From Guadua angustifolia (taxonomy: Eukaryota > Streptophyta > Magnoliopsida > Poales > Poaceae), in contig CM070520.1 of assembly GCA_036346375.1 (NCBI GenBank), forward strand, positions 49,309,854-49,373,853: a DNA stretch of 64,000 nucleotides, written 5' to 3'. Every line of letters begins with the position of its first letter. The first letter of the stretch is position 1. Positions 10,056 through 21,819 of this stretch are shown piece by piece. Under the pieces are notes generated by a model that saw nothing but the letters and a program-made list of their open reading frames with translations, made no database searches and was not told the DNA's origin. Position numbers and translations under genes: made by a program.

Positions 10056-10819
10056 TAGTAATTAACAAAATGAATAAGTGCAATTCACAACCTGAAATCT
10101 GGTTTCGGTTCATTTTCAAGACTTGATATTCGAAATGTGAAGGCATCTGCATACCGCATTCACATCTGCATTCAGCAACTCCACTGACCAGCCATGTGAG
10201 GGTTTTGTAATTTGACCGACTAGCTTCTGCAATTTGTAATTTCAAGACGTCCACTTGCAGTTTTGTAATTTGAGCCAACCGAGGCCCAATTTGTAATTGC
10301 AAGACGTCCACTTGCACTTGTGTAATTTTTGAACCGACCGAGGTCCAATCTCCTCGAGCAAAGAATAATTTTTTTTGAATATGTCAGAAGGCATCACCAT
10401 CACATGCTCCTCGCTTTCCCTATGACTTGCTGACGCCCAGTCTCCTAGAAAGGCAATCAAAAAATTTGCCATTAGTTTAATAGTTATTTATTGCTTTTTT
10501 TTCAAAATGTATTTATTGTATTTAAATTCAAATTATTGCTTTCTACAAAAGAACCATATAGCTATTACTTTGTTACGCATTACATGATTATAATTGTATC
10601 ATTTCATACAACTTACTGAGTATTTTATGTACTCACGGCTATATACACTTGCCGATCAATTGTTGAGGAAGGACCAATGAATACCGAGTTCTATGGGGAG
10701 GAGTACTATGAAGACTTCATGAACTAAGAGTGCGTTTTTCCAGACAATTGCCTGTGGCATGTTGAATGGCCAAGTTACCTTATTTTTGTCGCAAAGTTGT
10801 GTAAATATTAACCATAAGA
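9843..10819 (+). repeat. Dispersed repeat, first copy (LTR-derived)
   Basis: This segment matches 30325-31400 in the same orientation with scattered substitutions and indels. It includes most of the Stowaway MITE, a 58-bp tandem array, and the motif CTGAGT...ACTCAC...CTTGCC (about 10615-10655). That motif resembles one found within other gypsy-type LTRs in this window. The MITE is at the same place in both copies, so the duplication came after the MITE insertion. Confidence 0.65.
10203..10351. repeat. Tandem array of about 58-bp units
   Basis: Three diverged units begin at 10203, 10261 and 10318. Each has TTTTGTAATTT, and units one and two also share CAAGACGTCCACTTGCA. The corresponding array at about 30670-30830 is shorter and more decayed. 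Confidence 0.7.
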
Positions 10820-12395
10820 TCTGTTGTTACTATTTAATGATAATTTGCTATTTTCTTAGTTAATTCGTTGAAATGGTATTTTATTTATGTTGCCACTATC
10901 TGTACTAGTGTGATCCTGAATTGATGTAGTATATACAAAGGGTTTTGAATTTAGTAATTCGGATCCTTGTAATGGCTCACTGAAATGGCCGCATGGCTTG
11001 GCTTGCTCAGAGAGCTTCTCAGCGGCAATGGAGACCACAACGGCGAATCGTGTTAGGCTTGGGGGAGGAGAGGGAGTAGGAGAGTGCGTGAGAGCTTGGG
11101 CGACCATGGTACGACTTATATAGCCACTGGAGAGGTTACTCGGCAGTCGGCACTTGGCTCGTGAGTGATGTGCACGGCCAAGAAGAAGAAGACACGACGA
11201 GGCGCAACGTAGGATTTTCCAATGTGATCATCGTGCTTGTGAGATACTGAGATGCCAATGGCAGTGGCTGAGATAGAGGAGCTGGGCAGCAATGAGGCGA
11301 CAGCTCGGGTAAAGATTGGCCAGGGGCAGTCCAAGTATTGGAGCCTTGGCACAGCGCAGCATGGTGCGGGGCGGCATGGCGGAATTGGCGGTGTCGTAGC
11401 AAGGCTAGGCGGCGATGTGTCACTGGTTCCCTACGTGCGTGTGGGATGGGCCTGCATGTTAGCGTGCTAGATCAAGCATGGTGCCATGTGGTGTAGCATA
11501 GGGCACGCACTGGCTAAGGGAGGCCACTGACACACGGATATCCGCCCTGACGAGTAGGCCTAGCTTGTCAATGAGAAGAAAGAAGATAGACAGAGAGAGG
11601 GAGCAAAGCAAAGAAAGCATATTTGAGAGCAATACGCTTTCTCATAGAGAAAATGGCTTCCTGGCTTAGGCATTTTTCTTTTTCAGAATTTACTGAATTT
11701 AATTTATGTCTTTAATTACAGCTAGTTCTTCTGAAATTTGTTTGAGCTATCAAAGTAGCTTCAAATTTTATGAATTTTTTTTGAGATCATCTTGGGATGG
11801 TAATGATGTTTATGTAAAAATTTTAGAGCATAATCAGTCACATGATTTTCTTAAAAATTCTTTTAGTGCTTCTATTTTAATGAAAAGATCTAGTGCTTGA
11901 TTTTTTAGAAGCATCAATTAATTTGATTTCAAAATTCATGAAACTTTTTGGAGAGGCGCTTTGAATTATTTCAAAATTAAATAAAATATTTATTGATTTT
12001 TATAGGTTGTGAATTTGCATTTTTAAATTAGAAATCATAACTAGGTTATTAAAAAGCATTTTTTAAATGGCAAAAATTCCAAAAATTCTAGAAAATGCTT
12101 AAAATTCATATCAAGCTCAGAATTAAACTTCAATACTTTTATTTCAAATCTTATGAAATTTTGGGATGTTAAAATAGGCCAAAAGCACATGTACCTTTAA
12201 GATATTGTAGTATCCACTTGAAGGCTTGCAAATGAGTCTCCATTGGAAAACTTTTATACCTAGCGCAATGTGATGGCAATGGTTCTTGTTGTGTTTCTTG
12301 ATTTTCGCCTTGTTCATTATGTTCATGTTTGACTTTGAGTTGAAGATTCTTCCATTGTATTTGTATCATCTACATGTTCAAGGCTTGTTGTCTGT
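10820..12395. other. Non-coding, probable decayed LTR DNA
   Basis: No host gene is recognised. Positions 10950-11560 are GC-richer, with a minus-strand TATA-like GGCTATATAAG at about 11115-11125 followed on that strand by C-rich leader-like sequence. This composition recalls the promoter part of a minus-strand LTR. The rest is AT-rich. Confidence 0.4.
12168..12260 (-). pseudogene. Fragment of copia RT/RNase H
   Basis: On the minus strand about 25 codons read THLQAFKWILQYLKGTCAFG, the hallmark copia segment between reverse transcriptase and RNase H. No other element parts flank it. It is a short relic, not a gene. Confidence 0.5.
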
Positions 12396-13950
12396 TGTAA
12401 CAGCCCTCTAAATTCAAAAATAAAGAAAAGTGAAAGATTAATATTTAATGAATTAAAAGTCTAAGTGAAATCAAGATTTTGATTTTAAAACAATATTGTT
12501 TTCTCATTTCTCCCATTTCAATCTTAATGAAAAGGAAGATTTCAAAACTCAAAATCATTATTATCAAAACAAATGAAATATCAAAATGAGTTTGAAATAT
12601 GAACTTGGTTTGAATTTCCATTTTCTGAATCCTCTTGCATTTTCTTCAGCTTTTACTTTTAAAAGAAAAAGCTAAATGCATTGGAATGGATAATGGTAAA
12701 AAAATACAAAGGTAAAAGTAAAATTTTGAAAAATTTATATTAAAAATTTTAACCCTCAGGTAAACTTTCTACCTGGTAACTTTCATTTTACTGCATGGTA
12801 AAAATATTAGTAATAAGGGAAAAGACAAACTTTGACTAGAAATAGTGTATCATCCGAATTAATGAAAAATATTAATAGTTTATATCGAGCTTATAAAATT
12901 ACCAAAGCACCCTTGATACAGAATTTACCTCTAGTAAAAATATCAAGAATTTAATAGGTTGGATAAGCCTCCAAATAATTCAAAAACAGAAGCTAGTAAA
13001 AGCTGTAAAAATGGAATGTCAGAATATTTAAAATTTAAATATCAAACATAAAATTCTAAAAATTTTACAGAAGCATTCTTAGCTAAAATACATCTGAAAA
13101 ACAAAGTTTTAAAAATAAAAAGATTCATTGGGACACTTTAATAAATCAAAAACAGAATTGGAGTTTCTGTGCATTGTTCATTGTCAGAATTTTAATAAAA
13201 TAGATACAAGTAGTTTTTATCTGAAAATTTTACTGAGCCCTTATCTTCACCTGGAAAACCTTTGTAAAAAGTTTTATAAAAACCTGAGTTAGTTTGATAG
13301 CTTCAATAAGAAGACTAAGCCGACTTCAGCATCTCTTTTTAGCTCCTCAAATCTCGACCGCAGAACTTGCCACTTGTCATCCATCCACTGCGCCCGGTTG
13401 TTTTCCTTTCTTCTTCCTCGGTGCCCACACTCTCTCTCATAGCAAGCCAAGCCAGATCGCCTCCTCGCTACCCTCTGTGCGAAGAACCGAGGCGCCCCTT
13501 CGCCGTTTGTTTTCACCGCGCCGCAACTCTTCGCCCGAGATCGCCGACTCTGACTCGCCTCTGCTGTGCGCTGAAATCCTTTGCGTAATCTTCTCGGCAG
13601 AACCGCACCGCCTGCCGAAAGTTGCCGCGTCAGCAATCCGCTGCGCTCATTCATTGCCACGGCACAAGTCGGCAAGTGCTAGCTAGCCAACCTACTCACC
13701 TGAGCCCTACCCCTCTCCTGCCCTGGCAAACAATTAGCGTTGGAAATCATTGCCATGGCAGCAATTGGCAGAAGAACTTCCGCACCGCTTCGCCGTTCCT
13801 CGTCCACTTGAAGCCACTGCCGAACCGACTTAGCATGGCTATATAAACCAATGTTGTCGCCCTCAAGAGATCATCACAGCTGCTATCATCACCTCCCCCT
13901 AAACATCTCCCAGCGTAATCAAGCCGCTTTCTTCCCCAAAGTCGGCAAGA
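12396..13950 (+). repeat. Gypsy-type LTR fragment (U3/R), plus strand
   Basis: It starts TGTAACAGCCC, a common start for grass Tekay/Del-like LTRs. An AT-rich U3 of about 900 bp is followed by a C-rich promoter and leader region with TATATAA at 13840-13846. The open frames in 13290-14030 are by-products of this GC-rich region. The LTR is interrupted at about 13951 by the AAATTTCGG-type repeat. I cannot identify its 3' end with certainty. Confidence 0.5.
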
Positions 13951-14670
13951 CCCGAAATGGGAGAGAATCTATGCGCGAGATCTTGGAAATTTCGGTGAGA
14001 TCTCACCATTTCTCGCCGAGATCTCAGTGGTGAGATCTCAGAGTTTTTGACTGGTTTTTTTTACTTTTTTGACCGGATTTGACCTAACTTGATCAATAAC
14101 CCTTAAGAAAGTCATCTCCTATGAAAATTTGTTGAAAAAACAAAATTTTGAGACATTTTCTAAAAACTGCAGAAACACTTTCAGATTTTTATAAAATTTT
14201 ACATGCTATTATCATGATGTGAAAAATTTATGGTATAATCCTAAGAAGTGTAGGATCAAACATAAAAATAAGTGTAGGATCATATATAAAAATTTTCAAA
14301 ATAATTTAACTTCATTTATTATCTTTAAAAAATCAAAAACCAAATGAACATAATTGGGACACTAACATTGTCAAAATTTTATAAATTTTATAGAGTGTGA
14401 TCATGATTAAAATTTTTTATGAGAGCTTAAGAATTGCCTCAGAACCAAATTTTTAAAAAAATTTAACTTTTTTTGTTTTCTCAATCAAATTTATGTATGC
14501 ATTGAACTTCATTTGTTATATTTCAAAAATAAAAAACAGAAAGAACATAAATGGTACATTGCACTTGTAAGAATTTTATAAATTCACTAGAGTGTGATCA
14601 TGATTCAAAATTTTATGATATCTTAATAATTTTCTTAGAACCCTTATTCAAAATTTTAAACCTTTTTATT
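13951..14670. repeat. Left part of an AAATTTCGG-end repeat element
   Basis: The left end GAGAGAAT...GAGATCTTGGAAATTTCGG resembles the complement of the right end near 30209-30252 (GGAGAATGAAATCTCG...AAATTTCGG). The two parts were contiguous until the solo LTR at 14671-29588 inserted between them (TSD TTATT). Related sequence occurs at 370-540 and 59431-59890. It looks like a non-autonomous terminal-inverted-repeat element, class unknown. Confidence 0.5.
14310..14665. repeat. Two tandem units of 197 bp
   Basis: Units start at 14310 and 14507, both with CTTCATTT and, later, AGAGTGTGATCATGATT. They are part of the interior of the AAATTTCGG-end repeat. Confidence 0.65.
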
Positions 14671-16568
14671 AAGTAACACCTCGGCGCTAATGCACTTGAA
14701 TGCTACCAAAAACCACTGAATAATAAACGACACCTCTCTGAAAAATGGCCGAAGTTAATCTCTAAACTCTTAGATCGGTTTAAAACTAAGTCACCGAAAT
14801 TTACAAATTTTAAGCATGACCTCTCTAGAACAGAGGACATCCACTCGTGAGACAAAAGAACAATAGCGGTTATATGATATCATTCTAACAGGTCCTTAGA
14901 TAATCGATCACATTTTCAATCGACAATTAACCAACTACGCAATGCCGATCAACACAATACAATCGCATTTATTACAACCATTATTAATGAAACAATTAAG
15001 CGGGTTATTGGTGACCGAAGTCGTGCGTGCTCTACTCCCATCCGTGAGTCGACTTCAAGGTACCTAAAGCAGAAGTAAACAAGCGTGAGTCCAAGACTCA
15101 GCAAAGTGCAACATTAATAAAAAGTAATGAATTCAACTGAATTACCTTTATTCTAGAATTTGATATAACCATTACTAAATGGAAATTCAACCAGTAAAAG
15201 AAGCGATAACTAACTCCACTTACCACATCCAACTCGAAAACATAACTAAATCTTACCCCCGCCTCAATAAACATTTCTGGATAAGTCCACGCCTCAATCC
15301 TCAACCTGTTCTTCCCACTCTCATCAATCCCATTTATCAGTTGCAACACACAATACAATGGAATGCATTTATGCTTTCATACTCAAGTGCACAAAACATA
15401 CAAAAGAAGAATCTCATATTCATACATCACAATCAACTCATTAAACATGATTTATCATCGTAAATGCAATACAGATGCAAATAGGCCATACAATAGCAGA
15501 ATATCATATCCATACATCACATTCAGCGCATAAAACATGATCCATCATAGTCAATGCAATGCGGATGCACAATTTCCATGCATATGATGCATCATACATG
15601 TCTCATCTCCTCTTTTAGCACATCTTGGTATGGCCGAGTGCACACCGTCGATGTGCACCCTCTCATTCCCTTCCACCCGTGGTGGAGGGTGCCTACTCTT
15701 CTTGACTCGCTCCCATACAACCACGTATATGGGACTACGAGTAGGACTTTCATGCTCACTATATGTGAGCACAGAGGCCCTTGTCGAATGGGTCGCCTCT
15801 TCCATCATGAATGCACAAATGCAATAGACATAAACAAATTTGCAAACTACATTCATTTCTCACATTTGTATAGCCATAGCTAAATACATAAACATCAGCC
15901 ACTTCTCACATCCATAAATTACCATTCACATTCTCAGCACTCATAATCACATCCTCAATATTCATATTCATACTCACATCCCCAATATTCGAGTAATTAC
16001 TAGTTCCATCTATCTTGATCATAAATCAAACCATTTTTCGCAATCAAATTCCATACTCCGTCCTCACATTCATTTATCATCAATACTTCATACAAAAACC
16101 ATAATCTTCTATCATGAATATGAATTGAACCAATATTCCTGACTCAAAACTCATGTCTTTGATATCAATAATACCCTAATCCTACTAGTGAGCATCAACA
16201 TGGAATACAAGTTATCACAACAAGTCACATAGCAAACAAACAAGGATGCACATGCAAGTTTCATCCTTTAATGTCATTCATGGGTACTCACATAGCCTAC
16301 CCATACTAGTGTTATCAATATAACCACAACAAGCATTAGCGGCTCACATATCAAATCATTCAAGACATTCAATCTGCAATTCACAAAGTTCAATCAATTC
16401 ATGCATTTGCATATAATATCGGTTTAAATGATAGCATAACCAATTAACCAGTCTCATTCATCACATCACATGCAAAATCAAACATGAAAGTATTAAAATA
16501 ACACCTGGATAATTGTATGATTGCGAAACCTAATGGCCACCTAAGCCACAACTGATACAATGCACTTG

Positions 16569-18043
16569 TGAAAGCATCTAGGACCCCATGTGGTTATGGT
16601 TTTGATAATTAATGACAACCACGCGAAAAAGACTAAACGATGTTTGTGCAAGTGAGTTGAAAACAGGTAATACTACTCTTCTATCGACATTGGAGTGTCT
16701 CAAGCTCAAAAGGAAGAATGCAGCAAAAAGAAGCTAAAGAAGTGAAGGTATAAAATTTAGAAGCATTTTTTAGTCTTTTTCACCGATCTCGGAGTTGGGA
16801 AAAAGATCGGATTATTAGGATAGTAGCCGTACTATCAAGAGGGACTTGGTTTGGGCATTGAAACTTGAAAGTGCAAAGAATATGGCTCATTAGTCCATTT
16901 GTTAGATTATGCATTCGAGAAAAAGTTTGAAATCTGAAAATTGCTTAAGGCCGGCACTACCGCATGCATCAAGCGGTAGTACCGCATTTGCGGTACTACC
17001 GGGGTTTCTATGGCGGTAGCTATATTCCAGAGGGCAAGTTTTTCGGGACTTCCTCGGTAAGCACTACCGTTCGGCTGGCGGTAGTCACAGAATCTTGATA
17101 CTACCGCATTTTAGTTAATGATAGTTTTATTCGAGGCGGTTGTTTTTTCGATTGGCAAGTCGATACTACCTCACCCCATGGGCGGTAGTACTGCCACATA
17201 AAAATTGTTTATGTGACTCGTGTCGGTAGCATTAAATGCCGATTATAGCCGTTACACCCAGTGCGGTACTCTCAAGCCCTTAGAGGGCGGTAGTACCGGC
17301 CATGGCGCAAAAACTGCAGTGAGAGTAAATAACGGCTAGTTTGAGTTGGTAGGGGTTATAAATACCCCCTCACCTGTGCTAGGGCCTGGTTGGTGACTCC
17401 ATTGAATACATTCTAAGCCCTAGCAACTCTCTCCACTCTCTTGTGCATTGAATTCTTGATTCTTGAGTTTTGGAGAGCAACAAGTGAGTGCATTGCATTA
17501 GTGAGCCATATTGATTGCACTCTTGGGTTCAAGCCTACGTCAAGTTTGTTACTCTTGGAGGTTGCCGCCTCCTAGACGGCTTAGAGGCGTGAGGCTCCGG
17601 TGATCTTCACAAAGGAGGTTGTGTGAAGACCCGGGCGGTTGTGAAGGCATGAAGCTCGCCTACCCGGAGCGGGGAAGAGCTATCGCTAGTGATCGGGGAA
17701 GGCTCAAGCGAGTGGAGCCGGCTTGAAGGAATTCAAGCTACCTCAACGTGGAGTAGGGGAGACCGGCAAGTCTCCGAGACCACGGGAAAAATTCTCTCGT
17801 CCATCAATTGTGGTTTGCTTGTTTTTATTCTCGTGGAATTCTAGCTATTTGATTCTTGTGTGCTACTTGCTTAGCAATTAATATACTTGCGTAGTGATAT
17901 TATCTTGTGATCACTAGAATTGTTAAGAATTAAATTCGGCAAAATTATCACTTGTTCTTAGCAATCATTAAACTTAAATTTAGTGATAGAAAATTTTAGA
18001 AAAGCCTATTCACCCCCCCTCTAGGCTCATCCTCGATCTTACA
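16569..18043 (+). repeat. 5' LTR of the SIRE-type element
   Basis: Begins TGAAAGCATCTAGG and ends GATCTTACA. TATA box GTTATAAAT at 17355-17363. The U3 block before it carries repeated GCGGTAGTACCGC-type motifs, including a hairpin at 16973-17002. It is almost identical to the 3' LTR except for about 300 bp (17060-17360). Confidence 0.95.
16973..17002. repeat. Hairpin of GCGGTAGTACCGC motifs in LTR U3
   Basis: Arm 16973-16985 and arm 16990-17002 can pair at 12 of 13 positions around an ATTT loop. The same structure is at 27009-27038 in the 3' LTR. Single motifs recur at about 17290-17305 and in the element spacer near 24320-24365. Confidence 0.8.
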
Positions 18044-18045
18044 AG

Positions 18046-18061
18046 TGGTATCAGAGCAAGG
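18046..18061 (+). other. Primer-binding site of the SIRE-type element
   Basis: TGGTATCAGAGCAAGG, two bases after the 5' LTR, complementary to initiator tRNA-Met. Confidence 0.9.
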
Positions 18062-18096
18062 ACTCTTATTTAGGGCTTTACCGCCTAAGAGTAAGG

Positions 18097-20018
18097 ATGG
18101 CTAGTGATGGGATGTCGATAGGTAAAGCTCTATTTTTCGATGGTACTAATTATGCATATTGGAAAATTCGCATGACCGTGTATCTTAAAGCTATGAACCC
18201 CAACATATGGAGAATTGTAAATGAGGGCTATGTTGTGACCGGTGATCCCGCTTTGACCCCAGAACAAAATGAAAGATATGTTCATTTAAATGCTCAAGCT
18301 ATGAATGCTATCTTTGGTGCATTAAATGCGGATGAATTCAATCGCATAAGTAATTTAGAAACTGCACATGAAATTTGGAATACATTATCGGAAATTCATG
18401 AAGGGACATCAACGGTTAAGGAAGCTAAATTGCATATGCTTAGAGTTAAATATGAAAGTTTCATTATGTTGCCTCATGAGAATATTAATGAAATGTATTC
18501 TAGATTGAATAATATCGTTAACGAGCTCAAGGGTCTTGGTACGACCTTGAGTGATGTCGATATTGTCAGGAAAATACTTAGGGCTCTTCCGGAGAAGTAC
18601 GAAACATTGGTTACCTTATTCCTCAACTCGCCGGAATTGCCAAGGATGACGCCAACCGGACTTCTTGGCAATCTCATTACAAATGAGCTATACAAGAAAG
18701 ACAAGAAAGAATTGTTGGAACAAAGCTCAACGAAGAAGAAAAACATCGCCTTCAAGGCAAAAGCGGAGTCAAGTGATGAGGACTCCGAAGATGAGGACAC
18801 CGAGGAGGAAATGGCACTCCTTGTGAGAAGGATGAAGAAATTTATGAGAAGGCGATCAAGCTTTAGCAGTCCGCAAAGGTATAAGAAAGGACAAAATTCT
18901 AATACTAACCGATATGCTAATATCCGATGTTATGAATGTGATGAAAAGGGACACATAGCCTCGCATTGCCCTAAGAAGAAGGATGACAAAGATAAATCAC
19001 CCAAGAAGAATAAGTTCTTTCAAGGCAAGAAGAAGCTATTCAAGAAATTCCAAAAGGATGGCAAGGGTGAAGCTCACATTGGGGAATGGGATTCCGAAGA
19101 AGAATACTCGGACTCCGATTCATCCGAAGATGAAGCTCCTTCAAAGAAAAAGGGGCTTGCCGGCGTTGCTATCAAAGAGGCTTCATCACCTTTTGTCACT
19201 CCGCTATGCTTATGGCTAGAGGAGAAACTAAGGTAAACTCAAATGAAAATGATGAACCTTCGTATGATGAATTAATGGATATGCTTGAGGATTTAAATGA
19301 ATATCTTGGCAAAGAGAAATCAAAATTTAAGATTTTGAGAAAAGAGTTTCTTTCTCTCAAAAATTCTTATGAGGAGCTAAAGGTAGCTCATGAGGTTCTC
19401 CTTGCCAAGGATCATTCAAAGTCTTCAAATGATATTGGAGTTGAATGTTACATTATTAATGATGTATCTAAATTGGAAATTAACTCATGCCATGTTGAAA
19501 AATCAAATATAGCTACATCGTGTGATGATTTAGTTGATTTGCCATACTCTAGTGCTAGCTCATGCCATGAAAATTTAATTATCGAAAATAATGAGCTTAA
19601 ATAACAAGTGAATAAACTCAATAAAAGCTTAGATAGATGATTTAAGGGTAAGGACACATTAAACAAAATCTTAGGTAGTCAAAGATGCTCATATAATAAA
19701 GAATGATTAGGATATGTGCCTAAAAAGAACAAGAAAATAAGTAACAAAGCGCCGCGCTTTGTTAAATTAAATAGTAAATTTTGTTATAAATGTCATGAAA
19801 TAGGACATCTAGCGAATGATTGCACTTTAAGCAAAGCATCTAAAAATAATGTTCATGATTCTTGCTATGTACTTAAAAGGGATAGAAATGGTAAAGTTTT
19901 CGCTAAGTTTGTTGGGACCCCAATAATTGGCCAAAGAAAGAAAGCCGTTTGGGTTCCCAAAACCTTGGTCACTAACCTCCAAGGACCCAAACAAATTTGG
20001 GTACCTAAAAAGGTTTGA
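18097..20018 (+). pseudogene. SIRE gag, broken
   Basis: Starts at ATG 18097, shortly after the primer site. The first 379 codons are open. Residues about 10-210 are the gag UBN2-like region. An acidic stretch (about 225-240) and a zinc knuckle (C278, C281, H286, C291) follow, then a Lys-rich tail. Near 19205 the conserved reading shifts to another frame (open 19206-19604, coiled-coil-like and Glu/Lys-rich). That frame meets stops at 19602, about 19637 and 19704 before a second knuckle (CYKCHEIGHLANDC) in 19716-20018. Two knuckles and a long gag are normal for this lineage. The lesions exclude a full gag product. Confidence 0.85.
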
Positions 20019-20031
20019 TTTTCTTTTGTAG

Positions 20032-21819
20032 GTGAACTACAAGACCAGTGGACGGCATTGGGTGTTGGATAGTGGGTGCACCCAACACATGACCGGTGAC
20101 CGGAAGATGTTCACCACCTTTGATTCGGGAAATGGACACAATGACAAGATCACATTTGGTGATAATAGCAAAGGAAAGGTATTGGGCTTAGGTAAAATCG
20201 CTATATCAAACGACCTTTCCATTTCAAATGTATCATTAGTTGAAACATTAAATTTCAATTTGCTATCCGTTGCTCAAATTTGTGATCTTGATCTTATTTG
20301 CACATTCTCTAAAAATGATGTTGTTATTACTAAAGAAAATGATAATTCGCTAGTGTTTAAAGGATTTAGGTTTGGAAATTTATATTTAGTTGATTTCACT
20401 TCAAATGACTCATGTCTTCAAACATGCTTAATGGCTAAAACCTCCTTGGGATGGTTGTGGCATAGAAGACTAGCTCATGTTGGAATGATTCAACTCAAAA
20501 AGTTATTTAAAAATGATTTAGTTGTGGGTTTGAAAGATGTGAAGTTTGAGAAAAATCGACTTTGTAGTGCTTGTCAAGCCGGTAAACAAGTCGCTAGTTC
20601 TCATCCCTCAAAAAGTATCATATCCACATCTAGACCATTAGAGCTCTTACATATGGATTTGTTTGGCCCGACAACCTATAAGAGCATTGGAGGTAATTCT
20701 TATTGTTTAGTGGTTGTTGATGATTATTCTAGATATACTTGGGTTTTCTTTTTAGACAACAAATCCGAAATCTCAAGTATTTTCAAAAGATTTGCAAAAA
20801 GGGCTCAAAACGAATTTGATTTTATAATAAAGAAAATTCGTAGTGATAATGGTTTCGAGTTCAAAAATACAAAAATCGAAGATTATTGTGATGAACTTGG
20901 AATAAAGCACGAACTTTCCGCAACCTATACTCCGGAACAAAATGGAGTTGTGGAACGGAAAAATCGTACATTAATCGAAATGGCAAGAACAATGCTTGAT
21001 GAATATGGTACGTCCGATAGTTTTTGGGCGGAAGCCATTAATACCGCTTGTCATGCTACAAATAGACTTTATTTGCATCGTCTTTTGAAAAAGACTTCTT
21101 ATGAGCTTCTTGTTGGAAGAAGGCCGAACATTTCTTATTTTCGAGTTTTCGGTTGCAAGTGTTATATTTTGAAAAAGGGTGTTCGGCTCTCAAAATTTCA
21201 AAGTCGTTGCGATGAAGGGTTCTTGCTTGGATATTCCTCTAATAGTAAAGCTCATCAAGTTTTTAATAAAAATAAAGGTTTTGTTGAAGAAACATGTGAT
21301 GTTGAGTTCGATGAGACTAATGGCTCTCAAGAAGAGCAAGAAAATTTGGATGATGTAGGTGAAGAAGGCTTAAGGGAAGCTATGAAGAATATGACAATTG
21401 GAGATGTGAAGCCGGAAGTGGATAGACATGATCAACCTTCATCTACTCAAGTCGAACCTTCAACTTCCGCAACACCGAGTCAAATTCAAGCAATAGATGA
21501 AGATGACAAGAATAATGATCAACAAATTCAACCACTACCTCAAAGGATTCTTCATGGCCTCTCCAAAGATCATCCAATAGATCAAATATTGGGTGACGTG
21601 AGTAAGGGTGTTCAAACTCGATCCCGTGTTGCTTCTTTTTGTGAGCATTATTCATTCGTATCTTCATTTGAACCTTCTCACATAGATGAAGCATTAAGTG
21701 ATCCGGATTGGGTAAATGCCATGCACGATGAATTAAATAACTTTGCCCGAAATGATATTTGGATATTAGTCGAAAGACCCAAAGAACATAATGTAATTGG
21801 CACTAAATGGGTTTTTTGA
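20032..21819 (+). CDS. SIRE protease and integrase frame
   Basis: 595 open codons. The protease active site is DSG at residues 13-15 (context HWVLDSGCTQHMTG). The GAG-pre-integrase segment LWHRRLAHV is at 142-150 with the zinc-binding pair C178/C181. The integrase catalytic core has Asp209, Asp272 and Glu308 in the usual contexts (MDLFGP, RSDNG, NGVVERKNR). The frame continues into the start of RT (FARNDIWILV...GTKWVF) and stops at TGA 21817-21819, where an Arg codon is expected. The listed start is only the first usable codon. In life this would be part of a gag-pol polyprotein. Confidence 0.9.
   Translation: MNYKTSGRHWVLDSGCTQHMTGDRKMFTTFDSGNGHNDKITFGDNSKGKVLGLGKIAISNDLSISNVSLVETLNFNLLSVAQICDLDLICTFSKNDVVITKENDNSLVFKGFRFGNLYLVDFTSNDSCLQTCLMAKTSLGWLWHRRLAHVGMIQLKKLFKNDLVVGLKDVKFEKNRLCSACQAGKQVASSHPSKSIISTSRPLELLHMDLFGPTTYKSIGGNSYCLVVVDDYSRYTWVFFLDNKSEISSIFKRFAKRAQNEFDFIIKKIRSDNGFEFKNTKIEDYCDELGIKHELSATYTPEQNGVVERKNRTLIEMARTMLDEYGTSDSFWAEAINTACHATNRLYLHRLLKKTSYELLVGRRPNISYFRVFGCKCYILKKGVRLSKFQSRCDEGFLLGYSSNSKAHQVFNKNKGFVEETCDVEFDETNGSQEEQENLDDVGEEGLREAMKNMTIGDVKPEVDRHDQPSSTQVEPSTSATPSQIQAIDEDDKNNDQQIQPLPQRILHGLSKDHPIDQILGDVSKGVQTRSRVASFCEHYSFVSSFEPSHIDEALSDPDWVNAMHDELNNFARNDIWILVERPKEHNVIGTKWVF

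Noticed and set aside
13294..13686. Overlapping open frames on both strands in GC-rich DNA
   Set aside because: They lie in the promoter/leader part of an LTR fragment, show no domain, and are explained by GC-richness.
18046..18061. Initiator-tRNA-Met-like sequence as a tRNA gene
   Set aside because: Only the primer-complementary piece is present directly after the LTR. No tRNA cloverleaf.
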